Below are positions 52,854 through 62,221 of a stretch of DNA of 62,252 bases, piece after piece; within the stretch, counting starts at the first letter, position 1; each line of letters begins with the position of its first letter. The DNA is taken from positions 1 through 62,252 of the forward strand of contig NZ_CABFLN010000077.1 of the NCBI RefSeq assembly GCF_901873445.1, given 5' to 3'. The translations under genes and the position numbers were made by a program. The notes below the pieces were generated by a model. The model was not told where the DNA came from. It ran no database searches and saw only the letters and a list, made by a program, of their open reading frames with translations. The DNA is from Gemella haemolysans (GTDB lineage Bacteria > Bacillota > Bacilli > Staphylococcales > Gemellaceae).

Positions 52854-54014
52854 TTATTTTTTGAAACTCACGTGAACGTGGTCATAGTGGTTAGCAGTTA
52901 CTCCACCACGGTTAGGCATTATGTTCCATGTATTTGCTGGTCCATAAATGTTTTGTTGTGGCATATAGAATCTTTGTTTCCAGATAATATAATAAACTCC
53001 AAGTTCATCCATGCGCTTAGTTAAGTACTCTGCAAGTTGGTCACCTTGTGCTGAGTTTACAGGCACCATGAAGTCCACAGCCATACCAGAGTTATGTCCG
53101 TGACCAGTACCATCGTTGTCTCCCGCTCTAAATAGTGAGAAGCTTGTTATTCCGAATTTCTTCGCTAAAGCTACTTTCATCTTTTTAGTATGAGGAGTTA
53201 ATCCATTCATCGCAGGATCTACCAATTCTGCAGCAGTTACTTCTGGTAATCCACCAGCTACTGTAGTTACTTGTTTTGCTTCGGCTTCTTTCGCATCTGC
53301 TTCTTGTTTTGCTTTTAGCTCTGCAGCTTTCTTAGCTTCTGCTTCTTGTTCTAATTTAGTATCTGCAGTTACTTTTGTTTCTGTTGCTTTCTTGGCTTCA
53401 GCTTCTTTTTCCGCTTTAGCTTCCGCTTCTTGTTTTAATTTTGCATCCACCACTGCTTTTTCTTCAGCAGCTTTTTTAGCTTCTACTTCTTCTTTAGCTT
53501 TTTGCTCAGCAGTTACTTCTCTCTTCTCAGCAAGTTGATCTAGAGTAGTTTTCTTTTCAGTATTTTTATCTACTGGTTTAGCTGCTTGTTCTTGAGAATC
53601 AGCAACTTCTACATCATAACTCACTACGGCGTTGAAAGTGTGATCTCCTAAATTTACAACAGATTTAATAGTTTCTCTTTTAACCGCAGTGTGTGGTAAT
53701 TTTCTAGTAGGTACATTTGCATTTAAGTCAATTTCATACTCTACTACTTCTTCCACTTTGATAGTTTCTTTTTAAACTACATATTCTTTTCTATCTTCTG
53801 TAGTTACTCGTGCAACTACATTAGTAACATTTTTAGCTGTTGTAAGTTTTACGTAGTAGTGTCCATTTTTTTCATAAACACTAGCTTTTACATCTTTTTT
53901 ATTAACATTAACTGCCACATTATTAACTTCATTAGCAACTGTAACTGCTCCAAATGCTCCAACTAATAATACTAACCCTGTTAATATTCTTCTAGTCAAT
54001 TTCGTTTTACTCAT
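52854..54014 (-). pseudogene. Surface protein with M15-like peptidase domain, broken by one stop codon
   Basis: 387-codon frame from ATG 54014 (AGGAGAAATTT upstream) with a signal peptide, then a 110-residue domain shared with the next gene, a Lys/Glu/Ala-rich stretch (about 120-250), and a C-terminal M15-like or ARB_07466-like peptidase domain (GHNSGMAVDFMVP and NHYDHVHVSF). A single in-frame TAA sits after EYVV where the paralogue has Lys (AAA). Both halves are otherwise intact, so a recent nonsense change, a strain-specific off state, or a sequencing error is likely. Confidence 0.85.
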
Positions 54015-54232
54015 TAAATTTCTCCTAAAATTTATTGTTGTGTTAATTATATCTGATTTACATATTTCAATCAATAGGATTCCTAATTTGTAATAAACCC
54101 CAACTTTCATTACAACATTGTTACAAACTTTTATTTAGTTACATTAGCACCATAGTAAGCTTTTTTATAATATAATAAGTTACATTTGTAGATGCGTCCT
54201 TCAATTTCTTAATAAATTTGTAACAATAAAAA

Positions 54233-54298
54233 AAGCCAACTAACATCTAGATTTAAAAATCTAATTAGATTTTCTATAATTTTGATGTTAATTAGCTT
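54233..54298 (-). terminator. Terminator of the CAP-domain surface protein gene
   Basis: AAGCTAATTAACATC / GATGTTAGTTGGCTT stem followed by TTTTTTT on the minus strand; the loop contains a further small hairpin. Confidence 0.8.
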
Positions 54299-54318
54299 AA
54301 TATTCTTAATTTATTATC

Positions 54319-55689
54319 TTATACTGGTCGACCATTTCTATAAATAGTATTTGATCCATCTAAATATTTACCTGCTTTTGGAGTACTTCCATTGAATGCT
54401 GCATTAGAGCTTTGGTGCTGTACAAGATATACTTGACCATTTTTTATTGTTACTCCTGCACCTACATCTTTAGCAGTTGCATCTAATAAGGTATTTCTGT
54501 GCCCGTATGGATATCTAGCTACTACATTTCCAACCTCTTTAAATAAGATATCAAATAATTGTTGTGCAACTTGTTCTGGTGTTCCAGAATCACCTGTTAT
54601 TGCAACATTTGCTAAAATAGAATTAAAGTATCCTGCTGCTTTTGCTGCATCTGTTTCATATTTGATAGTTCCATTTGGTCCATGAAGATTTCCATCTATT
54701 TCACGAGTTGGCACATCATTACTTCTATTTTTAGAAGAAGTATTTAATGCTGTATTTTCAGATAATGCTGGTAATCCATTAATACTTCTTAATTTTGCAA
54801 CTTTATCTAAGAATGCTTTTCTTATTTGCTCTTCTCTACTTCCTACTGCTGAGGTTTGTTGATTCGGTTTTTCAGCTTCTGTTTTTGTAGCTGTAGCTGC
54901 TTTTTCTTCTTTAGCTACTTGTGCTTTAGTTTCAGTAGCCTTAGTCTCTTCTTTTGTTGGAGTTGCTACTGCACTTCTATCTGTTCCAGCTACTGGTGTT
55001 GTTGGTTGTTTAGCTAAATCAGCTTGTTTTTCGTTATCTGAAGTATTTGGCCTAGCAACTGTTGTCTCTGCTGCCTTTGATGCTTCAACTGATTTTTCAT
55101 TTTCTGCAGGTTTTGTTGTATTTTCTGCAGAAGCTGTTGCTGCCGGTTGTTCTGTTTTAGCTTCAGTTCCTTTTGTTTGATCACTAGTTGCTGAAGTTAC
55201 TGACGTATCTTCTTTTTTAGGTTCGTTCACTGGTTTAGGAATTTCTTTTTGTTTTGCTTTTACTTCATCAGTCGCAATTTCATAACGAACATCAACTTTG
55301 AATGTGTGCCCACCTACTTTATTCTCTGCAGTAAAGCCTTCTTTTTTTACAGTTGCTGTATGAGGTAATTTTCTTGTTGGAGCTTTTGCTGTCATATCTA
55401 ATTCTACTACAACTTCTTCCCCAGCTTTAATAAGTTCTTTTTTCAATACAAACTCTGCTTTAGTTTCAGTTGTAATACGAGCAACTACATTTGCTACTTC
55501 TTTATCTGCTACTAGTTTTGCATAATAATGACCATTTAATTCATATACTTTTGCTTTTACGCTAGCTTTATTTACATCGACTTCTGCAGTTTTAACTTCT
55601 ACTGCATTTGTTGGAAGTGATGTTATTCCTGTTAATAATACCAAACCTGCTAAAACTTTACTCGTTATCTTTATCCCTTGTTTCTTCAT
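54319..55689 (-). CDS. Secreted CAP-domain surface protein
   Basis: 456 aa: signal peptide (about 1-28), a 110-residue domain (VKAKVYELNGHYYAKL, ARITTETKAEF, APTRKLPHT) shared with the broken neighbour, a long Thr/Lys/Glu/Ala-rich low-complexity linker (about 130-285), and a C-terminal CAP/SCP domain (LRSINGLPALSEN, NRSNDVPTREI, HQSSNAAF). No LPXTG or repeat anchor is seen. Role probably at the cell surface. Confidence 0.87.
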   Translation of the reverse strand: MKKQGIKITSKVLAGLVLLTGITSLPTNAVEVKTAEVDVNKASVKAKVYELNGHYYAKLVADKEVANVVARITTETKAEFVLKKELIKAGEEVVVELDMTAKAPTRKLPHTATVKKEGFTAENKVGGHTFKVDVRYEIATDEVKAKQKEIPKPVNEPKKEDTSVTSATSDQTKGTEAKTEQPAATASAENTTKPAENEKSVEASKAAETTVARPNTSDNEKQADLAKQPTTPVAGTDRSAVATPTKEETKATETKAQVAKEEKAATATKTEAEKPNQQTSAVGSREEQIRKAFLDKVAKLRSINGLPALSENTALNTSSKNRSNDVPTREIDGNLHGPNGTIKYETDAAKAAGYFNSILANVAITGDSGTPEQVAQQLFDILFKEVGNVVARYPYGHRNTLLDATAKDVGAGVTIKNGQVYLVQHQSSNAAFNGSTPKAGKYLDGSNTIYRNGRPV

Positions 55690-56036
55690 TGTATATTATC
55701 CTCATTTCATCGAAATCGTTTTAATTCTTAATTTAATAATTACTTCTCCTTAATTATAATCATTCTAAATTTTATTATCAATAGATTTTCTATTTTGTAA
55801 TACAAAATACATTTTGTAACAATTTAGAAATATTTAAAAATGAAGAGCATAATTCAAATCTGTGCAAACAATTTAATTACTTTATTTTTATTAGTTACTT
55901 TTAATTCCCATTTCTTTTAAAAATAATAAATATTCTCCATAAATACTTTTAAATAAAACTTTTATGTATTTTTTCAATCTTTTTACTTAAAACTAAATTT
56001 AAAGTATATTTAAGGTTCGAAGATTATAATGTATTC
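55690..56036. other. Intergenic region upstream of the CAP protein gene
   Basis: AT-rich, no gene. It holds the CAP gene leader. A TATAAT at 56025-56030 could begin a short plus-strand RNA. Confidence 0.55.
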
Positions 56037-56114
56037 ATAACTAGTAAATAGTTATAAACTTCATAAACTTTCCTTTTCTATAAGAGACCGAGACAAATGT
56101 GCTCGGTTTTTTTT
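56037..56114 (+). ncRNA. Candidate small RNA with terminator
   Basis: An orphan plus-strand terminator (ACCGAG / CTCGGT then T8, 56087-56114) ends no gene. A TATAAT at 56025-56030 would start a transcript near 56037. Its body contains AACTA-GTAAA-TAGTT and a CTTTCCTTTTC stretch. Weak -35. Confidence 0.4.
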
Positions 56115-56117
56115 GTT

Positions 56118-56165
56118 TAAAAGAAGGATAGGCGCTGATTTCATCAACCACTATCCTTCTTTTTT
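56118..56165. terminator. Terminator of the metallophosphoesterase gene
   Basis: AAAAGAAGGATAG / CTATCCTTCTTTT (56119-56131 and 56151-56163); one arm lies within the last codons of the gene. Confidence 0.75.
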
Positions 56166-56882
56166 ATCGTACAAATCCTCTTCTAATATTATACTTTGTC
56201 TTATCTCTATTTCAGAATTTTCTATTACTATTATATTTAACTTACCTCCATAAACACAACCACCATCAATATTTATTCGATTATCCTTTATTTCATAATA
56301 TGGATTTTCTTTAACAGGGCTGTGTCCATGGAATACTTTTTTATTATATTTCATCTCACTCGTTAAAAACGGTTCTCTTATCCAAACCATATCACGATGT
56401 ATTTGATCCCAAAAGTTTTTATTAAAATCTACACCAGCATGTACATAATAATAATTTTCACTTTCATATCTTGTAGGGAGGTTCTTTAGCCATACTCTTA
56501 AATATTTTTGTTCTTTAGCAAATTTTTGGAAGTATTCTCTTCGTGATTCCGTTGTTGCTTCTGGATAAAACGACTGTAATGTTGTTAATCCATTATTTCT
56601 AAAATAGTGATTTTGTCTTTTTGAAGATGTATTGTCATACATTGCTTCTTTTATTGCTAAATTAAACATGTCTTCATGATTTCCCAATAAAACTACGTGT
56701 TGTTTGTGAACTTTTTGTAAATTATAAAAATATTCCCAAACTAACTTGGTATTTTCCCCTCTATCACACATATCACCTAAACAAATCAGTTTATCTTCAT
56801 TACAATCAAATTTTACTTCATCCAGTAATTTCTTCATCGTATAAAAACATCCATGTATATCTGAAATTACTATTGTTCTCAT
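56151..56882 (-). CDS. PPP-type metallophosphoesterase
   Basis: 243 aa with VISDIHGCF (DxH), LGDMCDRGENT (GDxxDRG) and LLGNHEDMF (GNHE), then HGHSPV near the end. This is the ApaH/PrpE-like serine-threonine phosphatase fold. Substrate (phosphoprotein or dinucleotide) cannot be told. Confidence 0.9.
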   Translation of the reverse strand: MRTIVISDIHGCFYTMKKLLDEVKFDCNEDKLICLGDMCDRGENTKLVWEYFYNLQKVHKQHVVLLGNHEDMFNLAIKEAMYDNTSSKRQNHYFRNNGLTTLQSFYPEATTESRREYFQKFAKEQKYLRVWLKNLPTRYESENYYYVHAGVDFNKNFWDQIHRDMVWIREPFLTSEMKYNKKVFHGHSPVKENPYYEIKDNRINIDGGCVYGGKLNIIVIENSEIEIRQSIILEEDLYDKKEG

Positions 56883-57073
56883 AAAAACACCTACTCTTTA
56901 TTAATTCTTATTTTCTATAATAATAGAAAACATCGGCAATGTAAATAGTGTTGTTTTATTAATACTATTAAATTACACCGCTTTCAATTTAATGTCAATT
57001 CTTTAGGTTATCATTTTTATTTAAACTTTTTGCATGATATAATATTAGTAAATTACTATGAAAGGCGCAACTT

Positions 57074-57907
57074 ATGGAGAATAATTTACTTTGTTTTAAA
57101 CGCACTTCAAACATTACTGCTCTATCACTCCCAAAAAACTATAGAGAAGGATTTTATACTAAACAAGGCGTTTGGACAAAACTGATAATAGTTAAAGGGA
57201 AAATGAAATTAAGTTTTCTAGATTTAGAGAACAGCGTAATTAAACAATGTTCTTTAAATAAAAAGAGTGAAATTAACCTTATAGAACCAGAAAGTATATT
57301 TAGAATCCATCCTAATTCAACTGATTTACAGTTTCATTTAGAATTTTACTGTACCGCAGAGGACTACTTCTTTAACAAATACGATTTAAGTCCAGCTCAT
57401 CCAGAAGTTGTTGCTGCAATGAAGTATATAAAGCCCTGTAAAGCATTAGACTTAGGAGCAGGTCAAGGAAAAAATTCTTTATATCTTTCTTCATTAGATT
57501 TTAAAATTACCGCAGTTGATATTGATGCAAAATTTTTACAAGACCTTGCTGACATATCAATTAAAGAAAAGCTAAATATAAATGTTTTTAAACATGATAT
57601 TGTCGAGGCTAATATAAAAGATACATATAATTTTATCTTTGCTACTGATGTATTCATGTATCTAAACCCAACAAGGATACATAGTATTATCGCTAATATC
57701 AAAAAACAAACTAATGATGGTGGCTATAATCTAATCGTGAGCGCATTAAACAAAGCAGGTCATAGATGCCCTCCATTCCCATTTACTTTTATTGAAGGTG
57801 AGTTAAAAAACTATTATAATGATTGGAGGATAATTAAGTATAATGAGAATCTTTCTGCTTCCCCTTATCCATACACTGTAATTCTTGCTCAAAAAATATC
57901 AAAATAA
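57074..57907 (+). CDS. TehB-like SAM-dependent methyltransferase (DUF1971 fused), copy 1
   Basis: 277 aa. The N-terminal DUF1971 (cupin-like; about 1-85) leads to a Rossmann methyltransferase with LDLGAGQGKNSLYL at about 120. Same architecture as TehB of Haemophilus, linked to tellurite resistance. A related gene lies at 61.1 kb. GAAAGGCGC precedes the ATG. Confidence 0.87.
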   Translation: MENNLLCFKRTSNITALSLPKNYREGFYTKQGVWTKLIIVKGKMKLSFLDLENSVIKQCSLNKKSEINLIEPESIFRIHPNSTDLQFHLEFYCTAEDYFFNKYDLSPAHPEVVAAMKYIKPCKALDLGAGQGKNSLYLSSLDFKITAVDIDAKFLQDLADISIKEKLNINVFKHDIVEANIKDTYNFIFATDVFMYLNPTRIHSIIANIKKQTNDGGYNLIVSALNKAGHRCPPFPFTFIEGELKNYYNDWRIIKYNENLSASPYPYTVILAQKISK

Positions 57908-57910
57908 AAA

Positions 57911-57958
57911 CTATCCCCACAAGATTATTCAAATTTTCTTGTGGGAATCTCTTTTTTA
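57911..57958. terminator. Terminator between the tehB-like gene and GNAT gene
   Basis: CCCCACAAGA / TCTTGTGGGA stem followed by CTCTTTTTT. Confidence 0.82.
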
Positions 57959-58462
57959 TTCAATATTTTCTCTAATATCTTTTTGATACCATACGACATC
58001 ATACCAACGATTAAATTTATAACCTACTTTTTCGAAATGAGCTACCTTTCTAAACCCTCTCTTCTCATGAAACGATACACTACCTTCATCCGGATATGCT
58101 ATACATGAAGTTAATCTGCATATTCCTCTATCATAAAGTTGTTTTTCAAGTTCATTATATAACTTCTCTCCAACACCTTTTCCACGAGCCTTTTCATCTA
58201 AATAAATCGTAATTTCAGCAGTCCATTTATATGCATCTTTCGGATAAAACTCACTAGCATATGCGTATCCTAATAAATCATCTCCTTCTTCCGCTACTAA
58301 AAATGGATAACTTTGAATTGATTTTGAAATTTTCTCCTCGAATTCGTGTACACTTGGTACAGTATAATCAAAAGTGATAGCCGTATGTTCAACATATGGT
58401 CTATAAATATTTACTAAATTTTCGGCATCTTGTAATTCAACCGTTCTAACGTTTACCATCAT
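57956..58462 (-). CDS. GNAT N-acetyltransferase (phosphinothricin acetyltransferase-like)
   Basis: 168 aa, with AITFDYTVPSVHEFEEKI and the CoA loop LDEKARGKGVGEKLYNELE; CIAYPDEGSVSFHEKRGFRK fits the PAT-like branch. Start at Met-Met (58462) with AAGGAGAT upstream. Substrate unknown. Confidence 0.88.
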   Translation of the reverse strand: MMVNVRTVELQDAENLVNIYRPYVEHTAITFDYTVPSVHEFEEKISKSIQSYPFLVAEEGDDLLGYAYASEFYPKDAYKWTAEITIYLDEKARGKGVGEKLYNELEKQLYDRGICRLTSCIAYPDEGSVSFHEKRGFRKVAHFEKVGYKFNRWYDVVWYQKDIRENIE

Positions 58463-58470
58463 CTATCTCC

Positions 58471-58623
58471 TTAAATACTTCCCTTTACAAAATTAATAAT
58501 CACTTTAGCAGCATCTTCTTGTTAAGTTCCTCTAAATCCATGACTTGCTCCTGGGATTTCTTTTACCTTAGCATCTTTAAAAGTTTCTATAGCATGTCTC
58601 GAATAACTTATCAGCACTACATT
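58471..58623 (-). pseudogene. Alpha/beta-hydrolase remnant
   Basis: One reading frame gives EIPGASHGFRGT, a TAA stop, then QEDAAKVIINFVKGSI. The catalytic-His segment GASHGF is that of the C-terminus of dienelactone hydrolase-like esterases. The N-terminal two thirds is absent. It sits between the SWIM gene and the GNAT gene. Confidence 0.7.
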
Positions 58624-58627
58624 CTCT

Positions 58628-60400
58628 TTATTTATAACCATCTAAAATCACTACTAATTCGTGTCTAAAAGATCGTCTTTTCTTATATTTATCATCAAGA
58701 TAATCTACCAAAGCAATGCCATCTTCTAAGCCAAAAAGATTTTTATATTTAACTATATATTTACAAATATTCCTATAGTGATTCCTGTCTGCTACCGATT
58801 CTGACATCTCAAATATATAATTCATATACATATTTTTGGCTTCTTCTAAATACACATCTTTAATAAGACTAGCATATTTCGGAATTTCACTAGGATATTC
58901 TCGCAGATAGCTTAGCATCTCATTTGTATCACGCTCTCTAACAATTATCCCACACCATATTTCTTTTTTCTTTTTAGATTTTTTTAGTAATTTTTGATAA
59001 TATTTATCGAAGCCATCTTTTTGAATGTTCTTTAATTCATCATAATAAGAAAATTCGCCCGATAATACTAATTTTTCTAATATTTTCATTTGTTCTGCAT
59101 TATTATCTAATTTTTTGAAAATTTGAAGCCTGTATTCCAGCCATTTTTTTCTATGCTTCCCATTTTCTGACCATGATTTTGTTGCATCTAAAATATTTTC
59201 GGTATTATTATTTTTTTCTAGTTTACTAATATAAATATCTCTAATGCTCTCATACCTCAAAAGCATCTTTAAAGATTGTGCCAATCCTTTTTCATCATTA
59301 GTTTTTTTATAAATTTTATATATTAGCTCTGCCGTTCTATTATTTATACTCTCATCATAATATACTCCGCTTATAAAATTTAATTTTGACAAAAGTACTT
59401 GCTTAGCTCCAGGCAAATCACAAAACTGAACCAACATTTCTATATCTACCGCTATTTCATATCTATCACTAACTTTTACATTTAATTTATTAATTCTATT
59501 AAATATCTCCTGTCTAGAGGTAATAGGTAAATTCTCTGCACTCGCTAACTTTTCTCTAAAATAATCTATAACTATTTCCCAAACCTCACGATAAGAAGTA
59601 GTTTCAGTCATTTTATTTAATTTATCTATTCCTTCTAAAATCTTCATTGACAATTTTAGACATTCAAAATTATTTAATAATCCATCTACATCACTTAAAA
59701 TTTCTGAAATTTTATTTTCTAATTCTTCTGTGTCTACATAGTTATCATCATATTCTTCCCAATGATAGCGACCGTAACTATATCCATTTTCATAGTCTTC
59801 TAGTGCTTGTTCCTCTAGTTCTTCATATTCTAAAAATAACTCATCTATTTTTTCGTTATATTTTATTAAGATTTCTCTTTCATCTAATTGTAACGCCTCT
59901 TTACGCTCAATTTCTTTTAAAAATCTATCCCTAACTACACCGTTCTTCTCAACAATTTCTAATAAAATATCCAACAACTTCTCTTTAGAATAAGTTTCTA
60001 ACAGCTCACTTATCTTTTGGACATGTTCCTCTTTGTTTTTCTCAATATTTTCTAAATTTTCTTTGTAATTTTCTACCAAACTCTTAGTCTCTTGTTCAAA
60101 AACTACATCACGATAAATTTTTTCGGCTAAGCACTCTACTGTCTCCCTTATCTTATAATATGCTGCAATTTCATGCTTACAGGTAAAGGTAAAATCATAC
60201 GGACAATTACAACGAGAATTTTTTATATTATTATCCTCATCTATCTGCACGATTACTTGATAATTTTCTGTCCCACTCACGTCAAAAATAAATTCATCAA
60301 CATTCCGGCTACAACACTTAATCTTATCATCTCTATAATACAGATATCCTCTATCTAGTATTACTGGTGATACAGTTTTTTCGAAATCGCCTATATTCAT
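58628..60400 (-). CDS. SWIM zinc-finger domain protein
   Basis: 590 aa. SWIM motif CNCPYDFTFTCKH (CxC...CxH) at about 60-72, then a coiled-coil stretch (about 90-250, highly charged Glu/Lys) and a long helical C-terminal region. SWIM fingers bind DNA or proteins and are often linked to SNF2 helicases, but none is adjacent. Function unknown. Confidence 0.85.
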   Translation of the reverse strand: MNIGDFEKTVSPVILDRGYLYYRDDKIKCCSRNVDEFIFDVSGTENYQVIVQIDEDNNIKNSRCNCPYDFTFTCKHEIAAYYKIRETVECLAEKIYRDVVFEQETKSLVENYKENLENIEKNKEEHVQKISELLETYSKEKLLDILLEIVEKNGVVRDRFLKEIERKEALQLDEREILIKYNEKIDELFLEYEELEEQALEDYENGYSYGRYHWEEYDDNYVDTEELENKISEILSDVDGLLNNFECLKLSMKILEGIDKLNKMTETTSYREVWEIVIDYFREKLASAENLPITSRQEIFNRINKLNVKVSDRYEIAVDIEMLVQFCDLPGAKQVLLSKLNFISGVYYDESINNRTAELIYKIYKKTNDEKGLAQSLKMLLRYESIRDIYISKLEKNNNTENILDATKSWSENGKHRKKWLEYRLQIFKKLDNNAEQMKILEKLVLSGEFSYYDELKNIQKDGFDKYYQKLLKKSKKKKEIWCGIIVRERDTNEMLSYLREYPSEIPKYASLIKDVYLEEAKNMYMNYIFEMSESVADRNHYRNICKYIVKYKNLFGLEDGIALVDYLDDKYKKRRSFRHELVVILDGYK

Positions 60401-60486
60401 CCTCTTTTACTCCTTTCTATTAAAATTTTCAAATTACATTTTACTCCTAAAAAAACTATAAGTATCCTTTTGTAATAACTTTATAA

Positions 60487-60948
60487 TTACACTAGATCTT
60501 CTTTCTTGATTTTATCTAATAAAGCCGTACATCCTTTAGTTACATCACTAAATGTTGTTTTAAAATCTCCTGTATACCATGGATCATCAATAATTCTATC
60601 TTCTCCTGCGTATTCTAATAATTTTTTAACCTCACCAGTTTTTCTTCCTGCGATAAATTTCTTAATGTTTTCTATATTACTATCATCCATTCCTATGATA
60701 TAGTCTGCTTGTAAGTCACTATCATTAAGGATACGAGAATACATTCCCTCTACTCCAATTCCAACTTTAGCAAGTTCTTTTCTAGTTCCACTGTGAACGG
60801 GATTACCGTGTTCCCAACTACTAGTTGCTGCTGAATCAATTTGAATTTTTTCGCTTAATCCTTCTTTTTCTATCATATCTCTAAATATTGCTTCTGCCAT
60901 AGGTGAACGACAAATATTACCTAAACAAACAAATAATACTTTTACCAT
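60487..60948 (-). CDS. Low molecular weight protein tyrosine phosphatase
   Basis: 153 aa with the P-loop LFVCLGNICRSPMAEAIF (C-x5-R) and the general acid in IIDDPWYTGDF (DP). Stand-alone, no capsule or BY-kinase gene next to it. Confidence 0.93.
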   Translation of the reverse strand: MVKVLFVCLGNICRSPMAEAIFRDMIEKEGLSEKIQIDSAATSSWEHGNPVHSGTRKELAKVGIGVEGMYSRILNDSDLQADYIIGMDDSNIENIKKFIAGRKTGEVKKLLEYAGEDRIIDDPWYTGDFKTTFSDVTKGCTALLDKIKKEDLV

Positions 60949-61108
60949 TTTTTCATTACCTCATTAATATTTATTTTCTATTTTATTATAACATAAAGAG
61001 TTAAAATCAACATAATAAAGATACGAATGATAAACTCATCTATTGTTTTATTTTTATATTTTACATGGTATAATTAACTTAAAATTATCCATTAGTAAGG
61101 AGATTAAA

Positions 61109-61972
61109 ATGACAGAAAACTTAGTATGTTACAAAAGATTACCAAATTGGACTGCTCAAACTCTACCTGAACCATTTAGACATAAACACAATACTAGAAA
61201 AGATGTTTGGGCAAGATTAACTATTCTTAAAGGAAAGCTACAGTTTACAGAATTAACTGAAGATAATGAGATTGTGAAGGAGCATATATTTACACCTGAG
61301 AGTAGTATTCCGTTCGTGAAACCACAAGCATGGCACCGTGTTGCACCTTTATCTGATGATTTAGAATGTTTCTTAGAGTTTTATTGCGAACCAAAAAATT
61401 ATTTCGCTAACAAATACAATATTAATCCTGCTCATTCTGAAGTGGTAGAGGCCATAAAAACGATCAAGCCTTGTAAAACTTTAGACCTTGGATCTGGTCA
61501 GGGACGTAACTCTCTATTCCTTTCTAAACTTGGTTTCGAAGTCACTGCGGTAGATAATAATATTCCTGCTTTAGAATTTTTAATGGAGACTTCTAGAATT
61601 GAAAATCTAGATATTAAAATCGGTAGTTACGATATAAATACAGCAGCTCTTAGGAATACTTATGATTTCATACTATCAACTGTTGTTTTAATGTTTATCG
61701 AAGAACAATCTATTCCTAGTGTAATAAAAAATATGCAAGAACAAACTAACATCGGTGGCTATAATTTAATTGTTGCTGCTATGTCTACAGAAGATGCTCC
61801 TTGTCCTCTTCCTTTCCCATTTACTTTTAAAGAAAATGAGCTTAAAGAATATTACAAAGACTGGGAATTTATTAAATATAATGAAGATTTTGGACAACTC
61901 CACAAAACAGATGCTAATGGAAATAGATTCAAACTGCGCTTTGCTACTATGTTAGCTAAGAAAATTAAATAA
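61109..61972 (+). CDS. tehB: TehB-like SAM-dependent methyltransferase (DUF1971 fused), copy 2
   Basis: 287 aa. N-terminal DUF1971 (LVCYKRLPNWTAQTLPEPF, WARLTILKGKLQFTEL) then LDLGSGQGRNSLFLSK as the SAM loop. Start at 61109 with AAGGAGATT upstream; the longer frame lacks a site. Closer to canonical TehB than copy 1. Confidence 0.9.
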   Translation: MTENLVCYKRLPNWTAQTLPEPFRHKHNTRKDVWARLTILKGKLQFTELTEDNEIVKEHIFTPESSIPFVKPQAWHRVAPLSDDLECFLEFYCEPKNYFANKYNINPAHSEVVEAIKTIKPCKTLDLGSGQGRNSLFLSKLGFEVTAVDNNIPALEFLMETSRIENLDIKIGSYDINTAALRNTYDFILSTVVLMFIEEQSIPSVIKNMQEQTNIGGYNLIVAAMSTEDAPCPLPFPFTFKENELKEYYKDWEFIKYNEDFGQLHKTDANGNRFKLRFATMLAKKIK

Positions 61973-61994
61973 TTTTCTTTTGTAAGCTAGTTTT

Positions 61995-62023
61995 TTGACA
62001 CCGTTATCAACGGATGTTATAAT
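61995..62023 (+). promoter_or_regulatory. Promoter of the TPP leader
   Basis: TTGACA (61995-62000), 17-bp spacer, TATAAT (62018-62023). Confidence 0.87.
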
Positions 62024-62041
62024 TTTAATTAATCATTAAAA

Positions 62042-62116
62042 CATTTGGGGTGCTTTTAAGCTGAGATTATACCCATGGAACCTGACGTTGTTAGTACAAC
62101 CGTAGGAAAATGTTTA
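62042..62116 (+). promoter_or_regulatory. TPP (thi-box) riboswitch
   Basis: GGGGTGC...GCTGAGA...CCC...GAACCTGA...CCGTAGGAAAATG, all landmarks of the thiamine pyrophosphate aptamer. It should control the gene at the end of the window, probably in thiamine uptake or synthesis. Confidence 0.95.
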
Positions 62117-62180
62117 TTTAACTATGTTTATTTTTAAGTATATGAAATTTAAAAGTACCTCTTGTTGTTTTAATGGGTAA

Positions 62181-62216
62181 TAGCCCCCAAAATTTGGACA
62201 AATTTTGGAGGGCTAT
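62181..62216 (+). terminator. Hairpin that covers the ribosome site downstream of the TPP aptamer
   Basis: TAGCCCCCAAAATTTG / CAAATTTTGGAGGGCTA stem. GGAGG of the right arm is the likely ribosome site of the following ORF. The U tract is weak (TTTATTAT), so control may be by hiding the ribosome site or by a partial terminator. Confidence 0.7.
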
Positions 62217-62221
62217 TTATT

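Noticed and set aside
52854..53756. Separate gene starting at 53756 (GTG)
   Set aside because: No ribosome site or signal peptide, and it is in the same frame as the upstream half with only one stop between; better seen as one broken gene.
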